From Allomyces arbusculus (Eukaryota; Blastocladiomycota; Blastocladiomycetes; Blastocladiales; Blastocladiaceae): 64,000 nucleotides of DNA. This document shows positions 31,413-42,220 of this stretch, one piece after another. Position numbers and translations under genes: made by a program. The stretch is from assembly GCA_027604705.1 (NCBI GenBank), contig JADHYV010000066.1, positions 38,289 through 102,288 on the forward strand. The letters run 5' to 3'. Below the pieces are notes generated by a model. The model was not told the origin of the DNA. It saw only the letters and a program-made list of their open reading frames with translations, and ran no database searches. Numbering within the stretch: the first letter of the stretch is position 1; every line of letters begins with the position of its first letter.

Positions 31413-32260
31413 TTATTGTCCTACATCTGTATTGATTGACGCAAACGCTAATACTTTATACCAACTGAACCACGCCCAATCGCGCATGCGCGACTTGATA
31501 TTGCAGCAACAGCACCACGACAGTGAGGATGGGGGCGATGCAATACTGGCGCGTGCATCCTGTTTCGTGTGCGCAGTGAGAAACCGGGACATTGGGAGCA
31601 ACTCGACCATCTTGGCCATGCAATCGTCGGCCGTGTAGACGTTCACGGCTGTGGTCAGGAGAGGCACGCTAATGGCGAGTTCCAGGAGCAAGCGGTGATG
31701 CCGCACGATTCCGCCTGCCGGCGTGGGCACCACGACAGATTCCGAGTGGTACAGGTGTGCGACGACGTGGAGCGCAGCGTTGATGGCAGCAACCGCGAGA
31801 GCGACCGGGTGCGCAACAAACAGATCAGGATCAATGACACCAGCAAGAAGAAATTGCTCCGAAATCGCGACAAACGGGCCAAGCCATCAAGCTTGTGTGA
31901 CACTGCGCTGCTGTTCGTCCTGCCACCCTGCCGCCGGGTTTGGTGTAGGATCTGACAACAGACTGAACGCGCTCATCCACGTCAGTTGGTTGGGATGGAG
32001 ATGCTTTTTGGGCGCAGCGATGAGGTTTTTATGCGTAAAACTCGAGCAAAGCTCATCTCTGACGTCAGGCACATGGTGGTGGTGGCCACTTCCCAAATCG
32101 TGCCGGTCGTTACTTGGTCGGTGGTACTCAGCATCCCGTCCCAGCCGCTCGGCGTAATGAAAAATGACACGAGTGTAGTGCTGAACTGCTTCAAGCGAGG
32201 TTCGCCGACCTCCAGCTGTGTCTCGTTCCATGCCTTCTTGGACCCTAGAATGAATTGAAG
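31413..32260 (-). pseudogene. Broken cyclin paralogue
   Basis: Read on the minus strand, the sequence from 31915 to 31600 matches the C-terminal cyclin fold of the gene at 15712. WLGPFVAISEQFLLAGVIDPDLFVAHPVALAVAAINAALHVVAHL aligns with WLSPLIGIAQHYLIAALGDASLLGAHPVVLAAATINVALNVIAHL, and the flanking DEQQ and HHRLLLELAI also align. An in-frame TGA precedes the W (about 31888). Upstream, the related part LKQFSTTLVSFFITPSG (about 32190-32140) is in another frame and the cyclin-box N-terminal part is missing. So this is a truncated copy with a stop and a frameshift. It is oriented like the intact gene, and lies between a broken F-box-like gene and a KIN4-like kinase. Confidence 0.65.
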
Positions 32261-32755
32261 GCACGGTTCTCCACGTCCTCCACCCGGCTGTGTTCATGTC
32301 GCGACGTGTCGCGACCCTCGGCCCATACTTCCAGTTGCCAGCCGCAACAGCTTCGCTTGAAAAAATCCGCATGTTTTAGCTTTGCACGGGCGAGCGGTAC
32401 GCGATGAGCGTCGCCTTTTCATCTTCTGTGGAATTTATTCAATCTCTTGCGCTCTAAAATGCCCTGGAGCAGGAGCTGAACTTGGTGGAATACATATCGG
32501 AATGCTGGACACCGACCTGCTCCAATGCTCCAACACATCGCATCAGGCTGCGACTACACGCGACCTGTCAGCACGAACCGCGACGCGAAAATTCACTGCA
32601 AACCAAAAATGAATTGACGAGTGGAGCAACCAAAACCAACGCAAAAAGGCAACCAGAAACGACTCCCACCCAACCAAACCAAAGCGCAATGCGCCCTATG
32701 GGACCCTCGCTCGGCCCATGTCTAGTACCGAACCAAACCAAAAAATCCACCTCAC
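32261..32755. other. AT-richer intergenic region downstream of the KIN4-like kinase
   Basis: About 500 nt between the kinase stop codon and the cyclin relic. It contains short A-rich and CCAAACCAAA-type repeats (32670-32750), probably the kinase 3' UTR. No gene recognised; the missing 5' part of the cyclin relic is not found here. Confidence 0.4.
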
Positions 32756-35700
32756 CTAACTCTCCCCCAACAGCGCCCTGATCTTGTCATCCGACCGCTG
32801 CAACTTCCTCAACACCACCTGCTTGACGCGGCCATACGACACTGAACTCCCCTTAGTCCGCTGCATGACCAGCCCGACCACGCCACGGACCTGCGGCAGC
32901 GTGCACACTTCCAGCGTGAACAGCAGGTCCGACCCGAACGCAATACTGCGAATCTTGCGCAGCACGGGAGTCGCCGCCGTGATCGACTTGGGGCGCTTGG
33001 GCGTGACCACCGCGTCGGGTTCGGCCCCGCTGGTCGCGCGCGTCGCGGCCGACATGGTCGGCGTCGCAGAGTAGTAGCTCGAGTAGTGCAGCGAGACCGG
33101 TGCGTTGGCCCCGTCGGCCGGATGCCGGTACATGGCGTTGGCGGCCGCTGCGGCGTGCGGCGCGCGCGTGAGCAGGACGTGTTCGACGGCGCGCGTCGGC
33201 GGGACGGCGGGTGGCGCCGGAACGACGGCGGCTGCTTCGCTCCACTCGCCGGTGGCCGACGCGGCGGAGGTGGTCGCGGCGGACACGCCCGTGTTGGACC
33301 GCGCGAGCACCGGCGTCGGCGGCGCAGCTCCGTTGGCCTGTGCGGCAGCGACGGCCGCGGCAGCAGCGGGACCCGCGCGACCCGCGGCGAGCGCGGCCGC
33401 CACGTCCGGCTGCGCGTAGAGCGACGGGTAATCCTCGGGCAAATGCCCCGCGGACGCGGGCGCGGCGGCCGAGAACGCCGAGTAGACGGACAGCGAGTCG
33501 GCCCAGGAACTGGCCGACGACAGTTTGCGCCTCGGCATGACGGGGCTCGCGTGCGAGACCGACGGCGACCGGATCACGTTATCCGCCGACGACGGCGGGA
33601 CAACGGGCCACGCCGTGGTGGTCGTGGCACCTAAGTCAGCCAACGCATTCGGGTCGTTCTCGAGCAACGCCAACGTTTCGAGTTCGGCCTTGAGCCGTGC
33701 ATTGGTCAACCCGCGTTTCCCGAGCCGCACGCGGCACTTGAGTTTGAACCGACCTTCGCCGTGGCCCGGCGCGCCAGTGGCCGGGTCGCGGTCGTAGGCG
33801 ACGACGATCGCGCCGAGCCCTTCGAGCACCTTGCGCGCCTCGAAGAGGACGACTTCAGGCGACCGCGTCGTGAAACTCTCGGGCCCGAGCGTGCGCGCGA
33901 GTTCCTCCGACACGAGCCGCGGGACGACGTCGTCGAAGAACGCGGCAGAGAGCGGGGGCGGCGCCGAGTTCGACGATGTCGTCGCGGCGTTGGGGGTGTC
34001 GGACGTGGCATTGCGCAACTTGGCGAGCATCTTGTCGGTCAGAGACGGGCCCTTGTTCTTGGCCGGCACGGGCGGCGGCGTGGCCGTCTCAACGGCCGGC
34101 GGCACCCGTGGACTGGACCCTGGTGCGGGCGACCCGACCCGGTCCGCGTATACCGACACGTACGGCGCATGGGTCATATTGGCGGCGACGGGAAGCGGCG
34201 GGAGCGGCGGGACCTCGGTCTTTTCAAACACGGGCTCCTCGTAGAGACTCACCGACTTGCGCCGGATCTGCTCGAACAAGGATGTCCCGGCCGGTGCGGG
34301 GGTCGCAGCGGACGTCGATTTGGTCCGAGCGCGGCGGTCCGCGGTCCCTGCCACTGGCACGGCCGAAGACGAGGCTGGCGACATGGGCGTCGACGGTGTC
34401 GTGAGCGCGGCGACATCCTGCGCGCGTACATCCGTCTTGGTAAACACCTCATACTCGTCCTTGCGCATCCGGCCAAACACGGCGAGCAGCCCGGCGCCGT
34501 CCGACACTGGACGGGGCTTCGACTTGCCCTTCCCACCAGCTGGGGAACCGACATCCGAATCCGAATCTCCGGCTCCCGAGGCGGCAGCAGACGAGTCGCG
34601 GCGCTTGAGTTTCGCAAGCCCGGCCTTGATCCGCCCGACAAACCCGCGCTTTGCGGCGTTGGCGGCCGACGAGGACACGGCGCTGGCCGCCGATCCGCGC
34701 GGGGAGGCCAGGTGTGCCTGGACGGCGGGAGGGAGGGTGGTTGGGGATGCGGGTGGGAGCGCGGGGAGCGGGCGGATTTCAATGTCGGCGTTTTTCGGCG
34801 GCGGGGGCGGCGGCAGCAGCTGCGTTTGCACCTGCGGTTGCGGTGCCGGTGGCGCCTCGATGACCGACGCGCGCGGCGAGTTCGCATGCGACGATATCCA
34901 CGGCACGGGGGACGTGGGCGTCGGCGGCACGGAACTCGGCTGCGCCGGCAGTGCGACGACGGCCGGTGGCGCGATCACAGTGGACGGCGCAATCACGGAC
35001 GTCGGCCGCGACCCGGGCGCGAGCACCGACGTTGGCCGGGACCCGACGGCGGAGGTGGGCCGCGACAGCGCCGACCCGAGCCCGCTTTCGGCCGCGGGCG
35101 CGAGCACGGTCTCGGCGGAAGCCGCCGCGGGCACGTACAGCGCCGACGCGCGGTTGGCCGCGGCGGTCGCGAGCAACGACGCGCGCGGGACCGCCGGGGC
35201 CGACTGCGCAGCTGCCGCAGCTGCCACCGCATTCGCGTCCTTTTCCGGCACGCGCGGCGGGGCCTCGTAATCGACGTCGAGGACCGCGCGGTACGGCGCG
35301 AGCCACGGGTGTTCAATGACTTCGACCATGGTTAATCGTCTCTCCGGGTCCGGCACCAAAATTCGCGCGATCAAATCTTTCGCCTCGTCGCCCATTTCCG
35401 GCGGGAAATGCAGCGGCGTGGGCTCCGAGAGAATGTACCGGTAGAGCAGTGTGATATTATCCCCCTGCGGGTTCTCCGGGTCGTCGTCGAACGGCAGGTA
35501 CCCGGCGAGCATCGCAAAGAGAATCACTCCGCACGACCAGACGTCGGCCGAGGTGCCGACGTACCCGTCGGCGATCACGAGTTCGGGCGCTGCGTAGCAG
35601 GGGGACCCGCACGACGTGGCCATGAGAAAGTGGCGGTCGGGTACGTGCAATGCGCGGTCGGCGGACCCGCCCCAGGTGGAAATGATCGAGGACGCGACGG

Positions 35701-36581
35701 ATGCGCGGTGGTGCGTGGCCAAATGTTCGGGCGACCCGGGTGGCGGGAACTGGTTGGCGAACCCGAAATCGATGATAACAAGGTCCTTTGTGCTCGAGAG
35801 GAGCAGGTTTTCTGTTGCGATGGAGAAATGGCATGGTGAGCAAGGAAATCGTCAAAACGCAGCCGTCACACCGTCGCCATCAGCAGCACTACGTACCCAG
35901 CTTCAAGTCGCGGTGCACGACATTCTTCGAGTGCATGTAGTGCACGCCCTCGACGAGTTGCGCAAACAGCCGGCGCGCCTCGTCCTCGGGCAGGCACCGG
36001 TTGGCCAAGATATAATCAAACAGTTCGCCGCCCGACGCGTACTCGATGACGAGCCCAATCAAGTCGTCGGTCTCGACGACGTCGAACAGGCGCACAATCG
36101 ACTGGTGCACGACCGAATGCAAGATGTCAATCTCGCGCTGCAATTTCAGCCGTTTCTCGTCGTCGTCGAGCCGGGACCGCTTGAAGACTTTGATGGCGAC
36201 TTTGGTCCGCGTCGCCGAGTGAATGGCAAGCTTGACTTTGCCAAACTCGCCTTCACCGAGCGTCTCGTGCAGCTCGTAGCCGAGCGCGAGAAACGGTTGC
36301 CGGCGCGTAGATTGCACGAGTTGCTTGGAATTGCGCTTGCTCGAGGGCGCCGAGCCGACGCCATTGGCGGCAGGGACGCCGGCGCCATTCCCGCCCGTGC
36401 TCGACCGACGGCGGCGGTTGGTGGAGGATGTGTTGGAGGGCGTGCGCGAGGCGCGGCGCGATGCGGCCGAGGTTGGGCGCGGCACGGTCGGGGTCAGGTC
36501 CTCGACGTCCTCGTAGAGTGTGGCATCGTCGACGAGCATGGGGTCGTGCATGGGCTCGTTCGCGTTGGCGTGCGGGGCCAT
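32756..36581 (-). CDS. KIN4/Ppk1-like serine/threonine protein kinase with KA1-type C-terminus
   Basis: Two exons, 36581-35897 and 35811-32756, are joined in phase 1; 1246 residues. The kinase domain (about 98-410) is complete: GEGEFGKV glycine loop, VAIK lysine, HRDLKLEN catalytic loop (the intron lies inside LK|LEN), DFGFAN, and SCGSPCYAAPE. The stretch AGYLPFDDDPENPQGDNITLLYRYI is diagnostic of the KIN4/Frk1/Ppk1 branch of the CAMKL group. Between DFG and the APE motif is an insertion of about 28 residues not usual in the family. A long Pro/Ala/Ser-rich middle follows. Near 870-950 a mixed alpha-beta block (ARKVLEGLGAIVVAYDRD, FKLKCRVRLGKRG) looks like a KA-type domain. The end, LLFTLEVCTLPQVRGVVGLVMQR...KQVVLRKL, is another. 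Yeast Kin4 delays mitotic exit when the spindle is misplaced; that role here is inferred. Confidence 0.9.
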
Positions 36582-37837
36582 GGTCGTGGTGATGGTGGTC
36601 CAGCGTCAGGTTGGGCTGGGAGTCCTTGTGATGCGTGCAAAACGTGGTGGTGGTGGTGGTGGTGGTGAAGGTGGTGCAAGTGGTCGTGGAAGATGGTGCC
36701 AGTCGCACAGGCTGCTGTGCTGCGGATAAAGTGCGGTGGGAACGAGCGGCGAGTCGACGTGGCCGGGACTTGACTTGTCGATGGTGGTGGTTGGCGGTCG
36801 ATGTCGGGGCTGGCCAGCGACCACTTGCAGCAGCAGGGCGAGCGCACACAGTGCTGGCACGCGGGGGGGGGGGGGGGTGCGCGCGTGCGGCCGCAGTGAT
36901 GCGCGACGGCGCGGCGGTGGAGGTGGTGCGCAAGAGGAGACGAGCTACCGGCGTCGTCGAGGCCGCCGACGACGGCTGCCGCGGCCGCGATGGGCGAACT
37001 TTGGCGTTTGGGAAAAACGACGCACACGGGCGCGGTGCGTGTGGCTTGCTTTGGCGGCACGTGCGACTCCCACCGCAAGCGCACGGCGCGCCGCGCCGCG
37101 GCGCACAGTCGTCTCGCACCTGCACGTGCTCCGTCTCGGCTGGTCGTGCCCTTGCCGGGCAAGTCGGCCGCTTGCCGCGCGGCCACCACGCTCGCCTCGC
37201 GCGCACGCGCCGCGTCGCACCAGCACCAGCACGACGATCGCTCCTCATCGCGACCGGCCCCGTGCCACCGCTTGCACCGGGCGCGCCGGCGGCAGTCGCT
37301 TGATCTCGGCACAACGGCCGCGCCTAAACCAACCGCGTCTTCTCGCGCCCCGGCCGCTTGGCCCCATCAGCACCCACGACCCGCAGCAACCAGCGGCCAA
37401 CGCGTTGCCGCCCGACATGCCGCGGGGAGCGCGAGAGAACCACCGGCGCGAGACCACCGCCGTTCCAGACAAGGGGTTCAGCACGGATGCCGAGTGCCGA
37501 CCATCGCAGCGACCGGAGAGGCATCAGGCCGCACATCACCTCCACCACCAGTCTCGGCCTGCGGTTCTGCGGCGCCACGCGCCGATCCAGACGCGTCCTG
37601 CGCACGCGGGTCCGGACCACGTTGGGGTGCCGGCCCCAGGTCGCGCTGGATGCTGACCGAGCGCGCCACGCCGCGCACGGCGCCGCCTCACGCGCGTCGA
37701 TTCGATGCTCGGTGGACGGCCCGCGGTGGATCAAGTCCGTGCACGCTGCTGTCTCGGTCCGCGACCTGGTATAAAGCGCGCGCGGGCCCCATGTCCGCCG
37801 CCGGCCCCCATCCGCGAAGATCCGGCACCTGTGCACG
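36582..37837. promoter_or_regulatory. Divergent promoter region between the KIN4-like kinase and egt1
   Basis: About 1.25 kb. Near the kinase start the plus strand shows (GGT)n tracts (36640-36680; CCA repeats in the kinase 5' UTR) and further on a 15-nt G-run (36863-36877). A TATAAA at 37770-37775 sits 68 nt before the egt1 start. No recognisable gene; long GC-rich open frames on both strands have no conserved features. Confidence 0.5.
37770..37775 (+). promoter_or_regulatory. TATA box of egt1
   Basis: TATAAA in CTGGTATAAAGCGCG, 68 nt upstream of the egt1 ATG. Its context closely resembles GGGTATAAAGCCGCG upstream of the secreted protein at the left end. Confidence 0.6.
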
Positions 37838-40535
37838 ATGCTGGGCTCAACGACCGCGACCAACGGGACCAAGGCCAAGGCCAACGGGCACGCCTCCAAC
37901 GGCCATGCCATCATCAAGAACGGCCACGATACCAACGGGCATGCCGCGACAAACGGCCACCACGCTGCTGCCAACGGCAACGCCAAGTCGTCCAAGCTGC
38001 ACGCGCCCGCGCTCGACCTGATCGACCTCGCCGCCGCCTTTCGCGCCTCCGGCACCAATGTACCCGCACCGACCCTGCCGACGGTCTCCGACATTGTCTG
38101 GAACGCGTTCCGCCACCCCCACGGCGCGCCGACCGAGCCGCACGCGTCGCAGCTCGACCCATCCGAATCCGCGGGCCGGCGCACCCTCTCGCCCTCTCTG
38201 CCGACATGCCGGTTCGCGCTGCCCGCGTTCCTGCACTACGATGCGCGCGGCCTGCAGCTCTTTGAGCAAATCACGCACCTGAGCGAATACTACCTGACCG
38301 AAGCCGAAGCGAGCCTGCTCGACTCGGACGGTGCCGCGCGCACACTCGCCATGGCCTTGCCCGAGGGCGCGCTGGTGCTCGAACTCGGGTGCGGGTCGAT
38401 GCGCAAGACGGCAATCCTGTTGCGCGCGCTCGAGACGGCCGGGCACGAACGCGGGCTGAAACGGCCTTTCCAATTTTACGCGCTCGATCTGGACCGCGGC
38501 GAGTTGGCGCGGTCTTTGACGGCGCTCGAGCAACATCCGCCGCGTTTCAAGACCAAAACTGAGGGCACTTGGCAGCACGTTACATTCCACGGCCTCGTCG
38601 GCACCTACGATGCCGGGCTCGCGTGGCTCGCGCAGCAGAAATCGGTCTCACACAAGCTGGTTCTTTGGCTCGGGTCGTCGCTCGGCAACTTGACGCGCTC
38701 TGACGCCGTGGCGATGCTCGCGCAAATTCGCACATGCGGAAGTCTTGACAACTTGTCGCTCGTGCTCGGTGCCGACGGGCGGAATGATCCGAAGACGGTC
38801 GCGCGCGCGTACAACGACCCGCACGGCGTGTCGCGCGCCTTTGCGCTCAATCTCCTCGACCATATCGGGACGCATCTGCCCGGAGTCCTGCCGCGCGACG
38901 CGTTCGAGTTTGCGCCCGTCTACAATGAAGACGTGGGGCGGCACGAAGTCTACCTGCGCGCGACCCGAGACCTGCGCGTGCGGTCGCCCGATGGCGACGT
39001 GGACGTGACCCTCGCGCGCAACGAGTTGGTCCACGTCGAGTACTCGTACAAGTGGGCCATGGGCGATCTTTTCGAGCTCGCCTCGCGCAGCCAATGGCAA
39101 ATGGCGCGCGTCTGGACGCACGACGCGCCGGGACCGATCAAGTACTGGCTGCTGTGGCTCACACCGGCCGCTTTCACGCTCGACGCACCCACTCCACCAC
39201 CTACCACCACGCCCTTGCTCCCGAGCCTCGACGAGTGGAACCGCGTCTGGGCCGCATGGGACCACATCCTGCACACCGTCGTCGACCGCGCGGCGCTCGC
39301 GATTGCGCCGATCGATCTGCGGCACCCGCTCGTTTTCTACGTCGGCCACGCGCCGTGTTTCACGGACGTGCAGATTGCGACCGTGCTCGGCGAGCCCACC
39401 CTCGGGCCCGACGAGTTTCCGCGCATCTTCACGCGCGGGATTGATCCGGACTTGGATAACCCGAACCGGTGCCACGACCACTCGGAGGTGCCGGAAGCGT
39501 GGCCGCAGGTGAGTCGGATCGCTGAGTACCGCGACCGTGCCCGCGCGCGGGTGCGCGCGGTGTTGGAGCGCGCGGGGAAGGTGGATTTGGGTGGGAAGGT
39601 GATGCATGCGTTGAACATGGCGTTTGGTACGTTTTTTCCATCATTTCTCTGCGGCCTCGACTCGCACGAATTCTGACCATCGATTTCGTTCTTCAGAGCA
39701 CGAAATCATGCACCTCGAAACGCTCATGTACATGGTCACGCAACTCGACCCCGCGCACATCCGTCTCCCGCGTCCCACTGTCGCGGTCGACCGCGACCCG
39801 ACCCCACTCCCACCCGCGTCCCTCCTCATGCTGCCCGCGCAGACCGTGACTCTCGGCCGGCCGCGCGACTCCCCCGGGTTCGGGTGGGACAACGAGTTCC
39901 CCCAACACCAAGTCGCGATTTCCGCATGCCGCATCCAGTCCCGGCCCGTCTCGGTCGGCGAGTACGCCGACTACCTTGCGCAGCAACCCGCCACGGAGCG
40001 GTCGCGGCTGACACCGTCCGCGTGGCGCGCCACCGACGACGGCAAGGGATGGGAAGTGCGGTCGCTCATCCACGGCTGGCTCCCCACTTGTGCGGTCCGG
40101 AACCACCCGGCCGTCGTCTCGCGCGTCATGGCCGACGCCTACGCGGCGTGGTACGCCGCGACCCACAGCTGTCAAACGCGGCTCCCGACCGAAGCCGAAA
40201 TGCACGTGCTCCACTCCCTCCCGAACTTGCGCGACGGCACGCGGCACGTGGCGTTTGCCGGCCTGAAGTGGGGTACCTGCCCGATGGCCGACGTCGAGAC
40301 CGGGAAGGGGAATGTGTGGGAGTGGACGTCCACGCCGTTCGCCGGGTTCCCGGGTTTCGAAGTGGACCCGATGTATCCGGGGTATAGCGCGGATTTCGTG
40401 CATGGCGCGCACGCGGTCGTCGCAGGCGCCAGTTGGGCGACGCATCGCAGGGTGAGCGACCGGAGGGGGTTCCGGAATTGGTACCAGCCGGGGTACCCGT
40501 ACGCGTTTATTGGGTTCCGGATGGTCGTGGAGTGA
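37838..40535 (+). CDS. egt1: Ergothioneine biosynthesis protein 1 (Egt1), EgtD-EgtB fusion
   Basis: Two exons, 37838-39626 and 39697-40535, encode 875 residues, the same size class as Neurospora Egt1. The N-terminal half is the histidine N-alpha-methyltransferase (EgtD-like, DUF2260), with the SAM site LVLELGCGSMRKT, the strand-loop LWLGSSLGNLTR and the substrate region EFAPVYNEDVGRHEVYLRA. It makes hercynine from histidine and SAM. The C-terminal half is the EgtB-like non-heme iron sulfoxide synthase. A DinB-like helical domain carries the iron-binding HEIMHLET motif (Hx3HxE, formed exactly at the exon junction), followed by a formylglycine-generating-enzyme-type domain ending GNVWEWTSTPF, GASWATHRR and RRGFRNWYQPGYPYAFIGFR. 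It couples hercynine with cysteine and oxygen. A first poly-Asn/His/Gly stretch (about 1-55) is low complexity. The Egt2 lyase is not in the window. Confidence 0.96.
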
Positions 40536-42220
40536 GTGGTGTGGAGGGGGAGGGCGCGTAGGTGCGTCCCGGAGAGGAAGGGCGGGCCCGACCAGAGGCC
40601 GTGTATATATCATAATGCAGGGTGGGATGATGAATTTGCTGCCAGGGACGGACTGGACGGCAGTGCGCGCGCCCTCCTGCATCACCAAACCCGGCTCACG
40701 CCGCGCGACTACCACGGGTCGGTTGCGGTGTGCACGGCCCTCGCGATCCGGAATGACAAACTAGTGATCGATCGTCCTACGCCGGCCGCTGATGTGTCGT
40801 CAAGACGAACACGACACACGCGTTCATTCTCGCGCCATTGGCCGACAGGACAGCCTCGTCGCCGCGATGTGTGCGTGTCGGCGTCGGCGCGAGCAAGCGG
40901 CGAGGAGTCCTGGCGGCGGCGGGTGCCGTGATCCGCGCGGGGACGGCGGCGGGATAGCGGCCGCAGCGCCGGCGATATCACACTCGTCGGTCAGCGAAGC
41001 GCCAATTATCACCATTGATCGCAAGAACGCGCGATCCGGGTCCTTCAGAACGGGCCCAGTCCTCTTGGCCGACTGCCCGCTGGTCGTACACCGTGTCCAC
41101 GCGCTCAGGCTGACGCAAGCGGAGCACTTTCGGGTGGAGAAGCACAACAGAATAAAGAGGATAATCATGGATATCTTTCCCGTCGTCAGTGACCAGTACT
41201 TTTGTTGCACAGACGGACGCGACGGGGGAGAACGGGACGAAGCGGGCGTTGTGGGGTTGTCAGGGTGTCAGCGAGCACCTACGGCGCTGCGTCCGCGCGT
41301 CCTGACCCGGCTACAAAGCCACCTCCCCGACCTCAAGTCGCGGTCCGCGACCAGCATGCAGTGATCTCCAGGGCGCGCACGTCACGAGTCTGCCCCTGCG
41401 AAAGCTGTCGTGACCGGCCGGCAGTTCAATATTGACGCGAGTTTTCTTGCTGCCCTGAACTATGGGCGGTGTGCCGGCGCCACCCTGAACGGCAGGAGGA
41501 CCCACGCGTCAAACGCGCCGCAACCGTGCGGCACGAACGAATCACGACCGGCCCCACAATATGCAAACGCGAGCCGGTGGAGAAACACGACGTGCCAAGC
41601 ACCCATCGCTTTCCCGCGTGGTTGCTTCGTAGTTCACGGCATTTTGCACATGTGCCCGCGGCAACTGCACAACAGCGTCGTGGACGGCATGCTCATGTCC
41701 TGCTGGCCAACGCTGTCAACACGGCCGCGCTCGCCGCGGGCTTCAGAAGTCAGACAAGCACGACGTTTCCAAACTCAGGGTCGTCGTCGGCCACGTCGCC
41801 TGCCGGGTTTGCTTGAGGAGGGTCGCGTCGTGCCGAGTCGTGGGTGGCCACCCGTTTGCCGCGTGCGACACTGGATACCGTTCCATTCGATCCCTGCTTG
41901 CTGCTGGCCTGCTGGTAGAGTGTTCTTGTTGAAGGTGTTGATTTCTTGCTGGTTGAGGGCAAGATGATGTGAAGAAATGGGCCCCAAGCACCAACAAAAC
42001 GGTCGGAGTGCAAGGTTGGCCAGCAGAAGTTGCCACGGTGGCGAGAGAGCGCGTCTTGAAGACCAGGGCGCCGGATTCGACTTGGCCTCGGCACGTTTGC
42101 TGTGCCTTGATCACCACTACAGTCAGCACGCGCCGCCGCCGCCGTCCTCGCTCTCCGGACGACTGCTCCGGACTCGCGCTCGCGCTCAACAACAGACTGT
42201 CTGCAACCAACCAACTCGCC
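40536..42220. other. Intergenic region, no gene recognised
   Basis: About 1.7 kb between egt1 and the cytidylyltransferase. It contains a GTATATATC element (40602-40610), an AATAAA (41151) and several ATG-initiated frames up to 65 codons (for example from 41167, MDIFPVVSDQYFCC) without known domains. Codon composition looks unlike the neighbours. The last 150 nt before 42221 (GC-rich, CAACAACAG) look like the 5' UTR of the downstream gene. Confidence 0.4.

Noticed and set aside
41580-41780. Possible third cyclin relic on the plus strand (HAHVLLANAVNTAALAAG)
   Set aside because: The similarity to HPVVLAAATINVALNV covers only about 15 residues, needs a gap, and neighbouring residues do not match. 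It is too weak to report.
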